A DNA stretch of 64,000 bases, taken from NCBI GenBank assembly GCA_023897205.1, contig JAHWDD010000005.1, positions 1,798,001-1,862,000 on the forward strand, read 5' to 3'. The stretch comes from Exophiala sp. HKRS030. Its lineage: Eukaryota; Ascomycota; Eurotiomycetes; Chaetothyriales; Herpotrichiellaceae. Made by a program: the position numbers and the translations under genes. Under the pieces are notes generated by a model. It saw only the letters and a list, made by a program, of their open reading frames with translations. It was not told where the DNA came from and did not search any database. Below are positions 21,661 through 33,141 of the stretch, piece by piece; the first letter of the stretch is position 1; every line of letters begins with the position of its first letter.

Positions 21661-24040
21661 CTACTGCACAATCTCCTCTGTCTCCTCAATGACCTCCTCG
21701 ACAACTTCCTCGACAACCTTCTCCCCATCGGCTTCCAGACTCTTGGTACGTTGCAGTTGCAGCTCCGACTCTGGATCCGGCAAGCCCAATTCCTCTCGTT
21801 CTTCCTTGAGAAGTTCTTTCTCTTGAATCACCCAGCTGTACCATTCCATGTACAATCTCCGCCTGGCCTCGATAACAGCCAAGTTAGCGCCTTCTTCCAA
21901 TTCCTTGTCGAGCTCGTCGAACTCCTTCGAGTATTCGCGAAGGTTACGTCGAATAGTGCGTTGTTCTTCCTTCGACAGGATCGTTGGAGGTCGCGGCCGC
22001 CAAAGTAGCTGCTTGAATTTCTCTGTTGGGGCTTCGGCCAGGAGTTGTCCAGAAAAGGTCCACATCTTGTAGCCATTTTCCATCTAGTGCATGTTAGTCC
22101 GAGTTCATTAACAAAATGAGATGGATGACTTACCTGATGTGTCCACACGCTAGCACATGTGGTGACATATCTGCCGGTGGGATCCCAGTCAACATCCGTC
22201 ATGCCATAGTGATCCTCGGAGTTCATAAGCATCAAATTGGCCGCAACGTTGGCATCAGATTCAGGCTTCTCTCCCTCATAGTCCATGTCATAAAAGTCAA
22301 TATCGGAGTGCTGTTGTACGCTAACTGTCGCTACAACCACGAACCGACCCTTGGGTGACCAGTAGATACCATTGCTGTTCTTCTTGTCGATTGTCCTGAC
22401 TAGTTTGAAGGCTCCAGTACCCGGACCCTTGATCTTCTCGGGAGCAAAGAACGAGACAGCAGTCTTCGGTAGTACATTTGATCCAGCTACAGCTTCGCCA
22501 GCCGTGATAAGAACAAACCGGTCACCCTTGGGCTCCCAGGCAAAGTTAATGACTGTATCTTTCAAGCTGTCGACAACTTCAACGGGTACACCCTTCTCCT
22601 TTATGCGGAAGATTTCGAGGTTGGTGGCAAGCGACTTCTTAGATTTAGAATGTCGGTCGACCTTTACGCAGATGAATTTAGCTTCAGATTGCCAGTGTAG
22701 CTTGGCATCGGTGACGTTGAATAGATTCCTCGTCCGAACAATCTCCTTGCTTGGAACAGACATCAGAGCAACTTTGGCGGGGTTGGATCCCATCTCGGGT
22801 GTCCAGTAGCAAAGGAGGGATTCGTACGTCTTTACACCTTCTCGCTGTGTGATGGCCGGTGCCCACTCGAAATCCATAATGCCTTCAGCTTTGACCGAAG
22901 TCTTATCGAGCAGGTTCATTCGCGGCAGTTCATAGATTGAAATGCTCTCGTGCGGTTTCATTCTGGCCACGTACTTCTCGTCGGCCGACCACTTAAAGGC
23001 TGGCCATTGAACCTTGGCTTTCGGAGGAACTGCAGTAGGGTCGGCGCCAGGAGGAGGAGTGAGATCATAGGCGGTGAAGGATCGAAGAGGTTTGCCAGTT
23101 GTGATGTCCCAAATGATGATATGTTTTCCTTCTTCATCAAGAGTAAGAGGCCCTTTCCCTTCCTCCACGACGATTGGTTGATGTGACCAGGTTGTGAGAT
23201 ACTTCTCCCCAGGAGAGAACTCGATCAGACTGACAAACGGGTGAGGAAATTGCCTAATTCTCTTGAATGACGATCCACCCCATAGTTGCACACCCTGTTG
23301 GTGTATTGAGGCGAGAAACGTTCCGTGTGGTGACCAAGATACAAAAAGTTGAGTCCAGTGCATTCGATCAACCACCATTTCAGGAGAATCTCTCTTATTG
23401 TTCCAGAACACGCCGACCTTATCACCACGGAACATTGCGAATTGATCTCGGGCAGCAGGATCGAAAAGCCAAGACCGGAGATGTTCCTTTTCCGAGAATG
23501 GCTCGACCTCTGGAGGGACATATTGTTCATCAATTCTTCCCTCTCGTCCGTACTTTTCGATATCTGTAAGTTTGTTCACTGCGAGTGTATGTCTCTTATC
23601 GAGAGCAACACCGTGGAGTTGTTTGGTCGCAGCAACCGCTTGTTCGGGAGTTTGGTATTCGACGAAAGCAAATCTGCAAGAGTTCAGCAACAGTTATGGA
23701 CCAGTATCAAATGCTAGCCTACCCCTCGGACATGCCTTGCTCGTTCATAGGCATGAAGACGGATTCTTCGCCATCCTTTATTCTTCCCACCGAGTTCAAT
23801 CTCTTGAGCAGAAATTTGACCAGTTTGGATTTTTGCTCGGCGTTGACAACTGGAAGACCATCAATGACCTAATTGTTTTAGTAGCAATTCCAGGCTTTTT
23901 CCACTGAGTGCTCTTACGACAAAAGTATCGAGACCTTCTTCCATGCGCACATCGTATCGCTCCTTGAGGTCGCTGAAGTCGATGTCGTCAATGTCATCCT
24001 CGAAGTCATGGTCAGACAATTGATCGAAACCCGGAGCCAT
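21661..24040 (-). CDS. PRT1: eukaryotic translation initiation factor 3 subunit b
   Basis: Four exons, 24040-23918, 23868-23723, 23673-22134 and 22083-21661, give 743 aa, the normal length. eIF3b is a scaffold of eIF3 on the 40S subunit and supports scanning. The order is an acidic N-terminus ([20 protein letters not shown]), an RRM from about 40-125 ([21 protein letters not shown]), then a nine-bladed WD40-type propeller ([47 protein letters not shown]) and a C-terminal helix with [15 protein letters not shown] that binds partner subunits, ending in a Glu/Val run. All joins were checked by phase. The start lies 618 bp from the divergent SWIB gene. Confidence 0.95.
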
Positions 24041-24658
24041 GATTGCGGAATCTGGCGAACGACGTGGGAAATCGGAATGGTCGTGGAATATGCGAATTCT
24101 TCGTCGTTGTCGCCCGAGCACAAAATATCACATTCCCGGCAGCAAGACTAGGGCGCAGGTTGTGGAAAGTGCCAAGGCTGCATCGGGTGTCACGTGTAAA
24201 TCGTGGTCTGAGAGGATGAGTCAGCAGGGCTCTACAGGGTGGCTGGCAAGGCCTGGCAGTAGCCGACACCACTGCGCATCCACTATTGTACCCCAGCTTG
24301 TGGTTTGTTCCTCAGCCCAGCAGTATGCGATGAGCGCTGCGCATGCGTCTTTGAGTGTACGCTTTGTTCCCTCACAATCAACTCAAACATTTCATCGCAT
24401 CACCTTCATTGATCTCTGCCTCGCTCGTTCTTGATAAAGCTGACCTTCTACACGGTCTATCCATCCTCCTTCTACTTCCCTGCCCTTCGCGCCCTCTCTT
24501 CCACGTCAGGCTGCGCCAATTCCAACCTTCAGGACGCTTGACTATGAGGTGACCTAGACCACGCAAGCATAGCATTATATCACTTCTTCGACAGTCTCCA
24601 CATATCCTGTGACCTTTCTGAGCGTTTCCTTGGCGATATATCGACACAAGAGGCCATC
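24041..24658. promoter_or_regulatory. divergent promoter of eIF3b and SWIB gene
   Basis: 618 bases between two start codons, so both promoters lie here. The side near the SWIB gene is rich in CT runs (about 24400-24530). No specific site is assigned. Confidence 0.5.
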
Positions 24659-25666
24659 ATGTCTTGTAAGTCCAGCCCACCTTGCACGCGCCATTCATCT
24701 GACCGGGACAGTGCCGCCGGACGTTCGCGAGAAGTACATCTCCATCATCGACTCGATCCTCGATGGCGCCGACCTCACCACCATTACACGAAAAGACATT
24801 CTGAAGGGTATTCAGGACAAGGTCGAATATGACATTACTCCGCAAAAGGTGCGTGGCACGGTTTGGAAGACGAAGGATTGCATACTAAACAAGCATAGGC
24901 CCCTATCAAGGTCTTAATCAACGAGCGATTTGATGTCATCAGCACCAAGGAAAATGGCGATTCTACTGTCGTGCCCTCGGTCGAGACTATGGAGCCGGCC
25001 CACAAGACGAACGGTGTTCACACTGAGTCTCCTTCCGCATCACCTGCCAAACGCGAGGCAAAAAGTGAAAGCCATTCAACCGTCCTAGATTCTCCCCCTC
25101 CAAAGAAGAAGCGCAAAACCAGCATCGATGCTGATGCAGCGTATGCGGCTCGTCTGCAGGCTGAGGAGGATGCGCGAGCCCGTCCCACCAGAGGTGGCGC
25201 AAGCCGCAAGGCAGCGCCAGTCAAGAAAAAGAAGAAGAAGGCGAAGAAGGAAAGAGTGACTGGTTCTGACGACTCTGATCTCGAGGACGAAGAGAATCCG
25301 AAGCCCAAGCGGAACACTGGATTTCATGTATACCTCCCTCCACTCGTTGTACAACGACAACTGACACGTCTTCAGAAACCCTTAAATCTGTCTTCGGCTC
25401 TTTCGAGTCTTCTTGATGGCGAAATACAGGTAATTGTAGCTATTACTGCAGACGAGACAGATACTAAGTTCGTTGTCCAGCTTTCACGCCCGGAAACCAC
25501 CAAGCGGCTATGGGCCTATATCAAAGCAAATAATCTCCAAGACCCGAATGACAAGAGATTTATTATCTGCGATGCCAAAATGAGAGAAGTTTTCAGACAA
25601 GACAAGGTGCATATGTTCACCATGACCAAACTCGTCTCTCAACAAATGTATAATCCTGACGAATGA
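24659..25666 (+). CDS. DEK_C/SWIB-domain protein, Uaf30/Tri1-like
   Basis: Five exons: 24659-24665, 24712-24848, 24899-25327, 25376-25429 and 25481-25666, giving 270 aa. The first exon holds only seven coding bases. The N-terminus (LPPDVREKYISIIDSILDGA) is a DEK_C-like helical domain. A basic linker (VKKKKKKAKKE) follows, then a SWIB/MDM2 fold from about 190, with LNLSSALSSLLDGEIQ, LSRPETTKRLWAYIKANNLQ and the end FTMTKLVSQQMY. Yeast Uaf30 belongs to the upstream activating factor of RNA polymerase I and Tri1 is its paralogue; this protein could serve either role, so no symbol is given. The last intron is 51 nt, in frame and stop-free, with ATACTAAG before the acceptor; removing it restores the conserved Q-L-S-R-P join. 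Confidence 0.88.
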
Positions 25667-26324
25667 GCTACATAATGAGGCTGAGGTCGGTCATGGAACA
25701 GGGCTTACACCCGCATCCAGACACTGTCCTGGCTTTATGGTTGCATGACTGTATCTGTGGCACGACTCTAAAGCAATGATGGCGTTTTCGGCAACACTGC
25801 TGGATGGGATCCAAAAGATGACGTGTATTCTGGTGACGGGTGAAGTGCGATATGGAAGGCTTGAATTGGGGATATCTTGAGTGATCACTGGCTATTCGAA
25901 TTTGGCTGGATGATGGGAGCTGGACTCAAAGCAAACTGCCTGGACCGAATGGTCTTCAGGAGGGCCAGCCTTGCTGACTAAGGATAAAAACAGCAGTCAT
26001 TCCTTTCTAGACGGTTCCGTTGCCAGATTCTAAACGCAGAGCGAAACGAAGGGCGTTTGCCAATTACTCATACCAAAGCGCCTTTTAGATGCTGGCTTGT
26101 GGCTAGATGTTGCGTTAAGAGTCACCTCACAGTCAGAGTCATTGTGCCTGAAAATAGAGCCACTTTAACCAGGGACCGTACAAGGCTGCCCCACCAAGAG
26201 CCTGCGCTACTTTTTTGATCCGCGATTGGGGTTGATCTAGGTGAAGTCATTGTCGAGAACACTTCCCTTTTTGTTTTATAAACCGCGTCACGTCGCATAT
26301 ATCGTCTCCTTCTCCGACCACGAC
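25667..26324. other. intergenic region
   Basis: Spacer between two plus-strand genes: the SWIB gene's 3' UTR and the Hel2 promoter. No feature is recognised. Confidence 0.5.
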
Positions 26325-28854
26325 ATGTCTGACCCGGTAACCGGCGATAGAATACCTTCAAGCCCCATCGCTGGGCGCGGCGGTCGCTCCAACCGCGGGG
26401 GCTCGTCCACTTCTGCAGACGCACACAATGGACGAGATTCTGCGCCCAGAGGTGGTAGAGGCCAACGAAGTGGAAAGGGTGGAAGAGGTAGAGGTCGAGG
26501 GCAGTATCGTGGCAGAGACAACGCGTCCAACCCACATTCTACAGAGGCTACAGCAGAAGGAAGCTCAGGACGACCACCTGGAGGCGGCTTCGGTGCACGT
26601 CTGACCGAAGCTGCCTCGACACAACAAGGCGACTCCATGAACCCTCAATCAAAAGGAAATGAGCAGCAGGTAGCTGCAGATGACGTCGAGGTTTGCTTTA
26701 TCTGCGCAAGCCCTATCGAGCATGTGTCTATTGCACCCTGTAACCACCAGACATGCCACATTTGCTCCCTGCGGTTGAGGGCTCTTTACAAGACTCGAGC
26801 TTGTGCTCATTGCAGAGTGAGTCCAGCATTTTCACCATATACGTGGCTATACTGACATCTCACAGACAGAAGCACCGTTCGTGGTCTTTACCGACAACGC
26901 TGAGAAGCGCTACGACGAATTCAAAGACAACGACTTTGTCAAGATCGACGAGAACTTGGGCATAAAGTACGAGAAGGACGTCATTCTTGAAGATACAATA
27001 CTGCTCCTCCGATACAACTGCCCCGACAGAGATTGTGATGTTGCATGTCTAGGGTGGCCGGACCTCCATCGGCATGTGAAATCCAAACATGGAAAAGTCA
27101 TGTGCGATCTTTGCACGAGAAACAAGAAAGTTTTCACACACGAGCACGAACTTTTCACCTTCGGGGAACTTCGCAAGCACGAAAAGTTTGGAGATGACAA
27201 CCCCGGGGCTCTTGACCAGTCCGGATTTAGGGGCCATCCCGAATGTGGCTTCTGCAAACAGAGATTCTACGGTGACGACGAACTCTACACCCATTGTCGC
27301 GAAAAGCACGAGAGATGCCACATTTGCGACCGGAGAAATGGCGGTAGAAATCCACAGTACTATCTCAACTACCAGGAGCTGGAGAAGCACTTCGCGGCCG
27401 AGCACTTTGTCTGTCTCGATGCCGAATGTCAAGCGAACAAAACTAACGTTTTTGAATCGGAAATGGACTTGAAGGCACATCAGCTCTCTCAGCATCCCAA
27501 TGGCCTCTCAAAAGACGCCAGAAGAGATGCCCGCCTCGTGGACCTTTCTGGCTTCGAACTCCGAACGCCTTACCAACCACAACGGCGGGGAGGGAGAGAG
27601 CGAGAAAGAGAAGGCCGTGGAAGCGGTAGAGGGCGTGATCCAAACTCTGAACCTATCCCCATGTCGAGTGCTCAGACTTTAAGCCGGGCCGAACTGGCTT
27701 ATCAAAGACAGCTTGCCATCCAAAGCTCTCAGTCTGTCTCGAACAGAACTTTTGGTGGACAGCTCACTCAGACCGCACCTGCACCCCGACCGCAACCTTC
27801 CTCGCAACAACCCCAGCAGCTGCCCACCGTGGAAAACCTCAGGATTGATTCGGCACAAGCAAGTGCAGCAAACATGACTCCTCAAGAACAGGCTCGAGCG
27901 GTCCGCCACCAAGCCGTCACTGACCGTGCCACGACCCTCTTGAAGAACGACACGACCAAGCTGTCTCAATTCCGCACACACGTCTCGGCGTATCGGAGCG
28001 GGACGAGCTCGGCGACGGATCTCATCGACTCGTTCTTTTCTCTGTTCGATTGCCCGAGTGCCGAACTCGGAAAACTCATTCGAGAGCTCGCAGACCTGTA
28101 CGAAGACGATGCCAAACGCCAATCCCTGCTCCAAGCGTGGAACAACTGGCGGAGCATCAACGAAGACTACCCCAGTCTGCCGGGCCCGAGTGGTACGCTC
28201 CCGGGCGTGTCGAGTGCGGGCGCCGGCGCGACCGGTGGTCGACGGGTCCTCACTCTGAAGAAGAGCACGGCACAGTCGTCGCGGTCGGCGGTCTCGAAAC
28301 AAGGGTCGTGGGGCAACGCCCTCCCCGGCGGCTCAAGCCGTGACCCATTCCCCGCGCTGGCCGGGGCGAACGGACGTCCCAACAACAAGGCGGCACCCAC
28401 GTCGCAAGCCGTCTGGGCCAATACGTCGGCGCCGCAAGTCAGCAGCACCACCATGGGCGCGGCGGCCCCGACCCCTCGGCCACCACCTACAACGGCGGCG
28501 CGAGTCGGGACTTCGAGCAGATCGAACGTCGCCCCCCCGCGCCAGACGGAAGACATGTTCCCGTCTCTGCCCACGGCGCCGAAGCCGAACACGATGATGG
28601 CGGGGTTCAACACCCGCGGCTCGGGACGTCTGATGGGCTCGTCGAGTCGCAACTCACCCGCCGGCTCGGGATCCGTGACGCCGGTCAACGCGTGGGCCCA
28701 AGGTGGCACGACCCCGACGCCCGCCCAGGCCGCCGCCGCCGCCGTGGGCCACGGTGAGAACGGCGGCGGGATGGAAGCGCTCGAGGGCGCGGCCGGCGGA
28801 AAGAAGAAGGGCAAAAAGTCCAAAAAGGGAGAGACGCTGTTTCACTTTGGATAG
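26325..28854 (+). CDS. HEL2: RING E3 ubiquitin ligase of the Hel2/ZNF598 type
   Basis: Exons 26325-26816 and 26866-28854 give 826 aa. Hel2/ZNF598 ubiquitinates 40S proteins on collided ribosomes and starts ribosome-associated quality control. The N-terminus is RG-rich (GRGGRSNRGG, GKGGRGRGRGQYRGR). The RING (about 124-165) reads CFICASPIEHVSIAPCNHQT then CHICSLR, ending ACAHCR at the intron. The join TEAPFVVFTD is typical. C2H2-type fingers follow (CPDRDCDVACLGWPDLHRH, CGFCKQRFYGDDELYTHCRE, CHICDRR, with LEKHFAAEHFVCLDAECQAN). The C-terminal half is low-complexity and GC-rich, ending in a basic GKKKGKKSKKG tail. An in-frame upstream Met at 26241 is the alternative start, but it falls in a leader-like stretch. 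Confidence 0.92.
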
Positions 28855-29677
28855 CATGGCATGGCATGGCATACCTTCAAGACGGACCGAGGGGAGCAAT
28901 GTACAGAGAAACTTGCTCGGAACCCCTTTCCTGGTTCGATGGAACCTGGCTTGACGAACGATTTATGATAGCGTCAGCCGTTGCAACAGGCAGGAATAGC
29001 ATAGAGTCAATACCTGCAATGGTTGTTTCAATGAACATAAGACTTCCCTTTCCATCCAGCTATTGACTGGCTACTCTACTTGGGGCATGAAACGTGTGCA
29101 ATAATACATGAAGCAAAGCACCATGCAATGTGCCCGTGTCCCGGAAAGATGTTCCCAGAACCTGATCACCTCTACGAATCCCAACGCCAAAATATAAAGA
29201 TCAGCCCAGGGTGAGTGAGTGATCGTCCATATGTTATTGTGATTTTGTATGCTAGCACTATCCATGTGATTCTCATGCCTATTTTTGTTTCTTTCCGCGA
29301 TTTGCGGTGAATGTGCCGTGTTGAAACTCAGGTACCCATCCTTTGCCACTACCCTTTCGAGACGTCTCTCTAATTGCCATTGCTGCGAGCGAAGTTCTCT
29401 GGATTGGGTTGCCATTTCATGCCATTGCAGTTTCCCCATGGTGATTATTCCTGAATATCAAACACATTAAGGCTTCAATCGTTTTATTTTGTATGCGATT
29501 GTTTTTTTCCTTTTCTTTGTTTTTGGTCTTTTTGAATCGTTGGTGTGCGTCTTCTGCTTTCACGTAAATTGTCAATTGTCGATCGAGGATGGGAATAGTG
29601 ATAGTTGTTTTCTTCCTTGCAAGCTCGAAGATCCCCTTGATGTCTGCAAGCCCCGTCGCCATGGCTTCGTTATCCAA
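28855..29677. other. convergent intergenic region
   Basis: 3' regions of Hel2 (+) and the coiled-coil/RRM gene (-). A short ATGGC repeat occurs at about 28856-28871. The minus-strand side is T-rich. No gene is supported. Confidence 0.5.
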
Positions 29678-32147
29678 CTAGTAGCTTTCTCGAGTGTAAT
29701 CATCGTCATAGTTGAAGATAGCGTTAGCGAAGTCGCGATCCCTCTTCAATTCCGCAGTTGCCTTGAGCGCCATCTGGACGTTGGGAAATTCAATAGAGCC
29801 GAAACCGTCCTCAGTGACGCTGTACTCAATCACGTATCGGTCAAGATTGACACGTCGCAGCTTGGGTTGGATCTTCGCAAACTCAGTCTCTTCTATGTTG
29901 CCAATCAGCACGATGCGTGTTGCTTCCTCAACACCAAAGATGGCTTCGGTGACCTGACGACTGCTAGGATATGTTGGATCCATCGGCTTCCAAGTACGAA
30001 CCGCGGAACCGTTGATGATGAAGGGTGAATTTTCTTGTCTCTTGTACATTCCATCAGCTGCCGACTCATGAACAAAAATAACTTGCGCCGTCATGTACGG
30101 GTTGGCTCGTCCAATAGGCCCAACGAGCAATACGGATTCGATGGTTCCACCGCGAACAATGGTGAGAATGTCTTTCAGAGTGGATCCGACGGGTATGTCG
30201 TCGACCATGACAGTGCGATATGCGTTGGACGAACCAACTGCTTGTTCAGGGAGGTAACGAATGGGGAAAGCAGGAAAAGGGCTATTGTCGACCCAACCAG
30301 ATAAGGCGTGGGCGCAAACCTGCCACATCTCATCTTCTGTCTCGAAAAGCGGATTATCCTTGTTGACCAACCATTTGGGTTGGCCATCAAAATTTTCAGG
30401 AATCTTTACAGTGATACGTCTGACAGTAGTATCAGCCATTGTGCCTCTGGCGACTGCACGGCCCTCACGTCCCTCGCTAATCACGCCGCACCCATTGACG
30501 ACTTCGACAGTTGTCTTCGATGATTCGAGTCCGCAAGCCGGTCCTTGATTGTTTGTCTGTTACCGGTCAGTCAGCCAATCAATCTCACCGCATTTTGTTT
30601 CTTTCTAACCTGATCTGAGATAACTGCTGCTTCGACAGCTGGTTTTCTGGAGTACTTTGCAACGATTGAGGCGGGCTCGAGGGCGGTCAGTAAGAATACG
30701 AGAAAGCTTAGGACTCTCTTACCAACTCAAGGACTGGGGTTTCCGCTGTCTGGGCTTTTCAGCAAGGGGATCGTTCACCTCAATACCTGAACTCACCAAG
30801 AGGGTATTCCAGCCTTTCTTGCCACTTGGTGTCTCTTGAAGCTTAGGGATGTCGCGAGCCATGATCTCGTTGCTATCCTCCGGAGACTCTGGAGATAGAT
30901 CGATGAGCTTGTTCGCATTCACACGTGTCTTTGTGGGAGTCTTTGTTGTGGTTTGTACTGAGGTGTCGGTGATCGCAAAGTGCTTTCTCAAGGTGTTACG
31001 CAAAGCAGACTCGGGAGAGGGACCTGGACCGAAATTGGGACTCTTCAGTAACTCCAAGTTGAAGAGCTGCACCTCATCGACGACTGTTTCGGCGACAGCA
31101 ACGATACCTGCCAAACCATGTTGCTCTTTGCCACCTGGATACTGTCGCTCCATATCCTTCATATCTCTCACTTCTGTCTTCTCACTTTCATGATCCTTAC
31201 GAAGGCGTGAATGATCTCGATAGAATTCTTTCAGATCGGCCTCCTCTTGGTTACTTTCTGCTGTGCCCTTCTTGTTTCCGTCAGTGTGATGTGCTTCGTT
31301 TTCTTTACTGAGGTTATGTTTAATAATGGCTCCAAGGCTATTAACAGTGGTGTTCAGCCTCTTGATCGTCTGTAGGTTCTCCTCGATCTGCCCTTCTAGT
31401 TGCAAACACCGTTGGCTCTCCTTTTCAAGTGCCAATCTGGTCGCATTATGTGCTTGCTGCTCATTTGCCAAAGCTAGGCATAATGACTGGTTGATCGCTG
31501 TAGGGTCAGGATGGTACGAGCTCGACATCGTAGCATCTGGGACTTCAAGACCTGAGCTGTACAAGGAGGAGGACGGGGTGAAGGTGGAAGCCATTGGATC
31601 CATCGCCAACGAAGTGTGATGGTACAATGAGGTTTGAGTCTGGGTTGGTTTTAAATCAGTCTCACATTGCGGCATTGAGGACCGGAAAACGACGGCTAGT
31701 TCGTTCACTTACATTGGAAGCGAGGTTCGAATTGTGCGAGGAAAGTCGATCTACAGATGGTCGATCTGTCTTGGTAGGACTGGTTGCACCTGCAACTGCA
31801 GAGCGAAGGGCAGCAGAGCCCAACTTCAGACGTGAGTCAGACAGATCTGGTTTGAACTGCTCATTGAAGTAGTTTGCATCAGGTACCGGAGCTTCCTTGG
31901 ATGGTAGCGAAGGCTTGCCTCCCTGGGATATGGCCTTTTAGCGACGTGCCGCATCGTGGGCCAAGGCACGAGCAAAGCTCTCAGCCAGCTGATCTTGCAG
32001 GAATTTTGAGGGTTCCGGGTTGTCGGGAATTTCACCGAGGTTGTCGACTGGCGTAAATTTGAAACTGCCCAGCTGTGACTGGTTCAAGTCCTGTCTTGTC
32101 ATTGGGGGGTATTTGAGCAGACGCTCAGAGGGTTTGATGGATGTCAT
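29678..32147 (-). CDS. coiled-coil protein with C-terminal RRM-like folds, function unknown
   Basis: The best-fit model has exons 32147-31970, 31918-31713, 31639-30797, 30654-30610 and 30556-29678, in phase, giving about 716 aa. Two joins are uncertain. First, the frame meets TAA at 31940-31938; a 51-nt intron (GTGCCT to GGGAG, with GCTAAAA inside) would remove it. Second, the exon 3/4 join uses GTGAGT at 30796; otherwise that frame ends shortly after at TAA. Visible parts are an N-terminal LGSFKFTPVDNLGEIPDN segment, a coiled coil (QAHNATRLALEKESQRCLQL), a linker with RKPAVEAAVISDQ, and a C-terminal region with two RRM-like units (YRTVMVDDIPVGSTLKDIL; TRIVLIGNIEETEFAKIQ). RNA binding is an inference. 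If the stop is real, the gene is truncated or starts later. Confidence 0.6.
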
Positions 32148-33141
32148 TGAAACGATGGAGACGAAGAGATGGAGAATGAGGGCAAAGGAATACAGAGACA
32201 GACGATGAATAGAGGAAGAAGACCTCTTTGAAGTAAGGTGGGAGGATGGTTGAAGACACAGTTGACGATGGTGGTGATGGAGGGAGGATGTGGCGGAAAG
32301 AGCGATAAACAACAAAAGAAGAAGGCGTGCAATGCACATCATCGACTCTCCTCGCCTCACTTCGCGCCATGTAGCCACAACTCATGTCAACACTGCTGAC
32401 CGCCCGTGGGTAAAGGAATCTGCCCATCTTGCCATTTTGTTATTCACAAACCTCGTGTCGCGAATACGAGCCCATGCGGTACACAGGCAGCGTTGGCGGT
32501 ACTGTCCTGGACAGGGAGCTGTCGACGCATTAGTCATCTTTCATTGGTGGCTCTGGCGATAGGTAGCCCTAGATAGTCTTCGACGTTCGATCTTTCAAGA
32601 AAAGGGACTCCCGTGTAGCCCATTACACATTATACGATCAGGACCCTCACAGTATTCACGTCGGAGCGCGTCTCCATGAATGTGAAGCGTACATCTAACG
32701 TCGGACCAGAGTGCGTTGCGGAGAGCCTCACCAAGTAGATATACCGGCATTGCAGCAACCTCTCTAGATAGCCCTTGGCCTTTTACTCGGTTGTTGAGAA
32801 GGCGAGGCTCCTAAACCAGAGATATGCGTGTAGATGAAAAAGGGGCATTCCGAAGAAGCAGGAAGTTCAAGTCAAACATTGCTTCACGTGATCGCGAATT
32901 TTTTGTCATCAAATGCGGATCCTGGAAGTATCAAAACATCTTCTCTACAAACGCCAGAAAACAGTTGCAATTGATGTTGCATGTATAAGGAGAGTTTAAT
33001 CAGGCGACTTACGGATCTTTCGTACATCTTTCTAAGACCCAGAATGAGGGCGAATCCCAACGAGGGAATGGCTGTTATTTTGTAGGTGCTTAAGCATCTT
33101 GAGATGCCGCCGCATTCATCAAAGCAACATCAACTCGAGAC
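32148..33141. promoter_or_regulatory. divergent intergenic region
   Basis: About 1 kb between the starts of the coiled-coil/RRM gene (-) and the methyltransferase gene (+). The part next to the minus gene is purine-rich on plus (32150-32300), that is, CT-rich on the coding strand. No gene or RNA is recognised. Confidence 0.5.

Noticed and set aside
28167..28823. 218-codon antisense frame over the GC-rich end of Hel2
   Set aside because: High GC and few stops make antisense frames stay open here; the product is low-complexity Pro/Ala/Gly.
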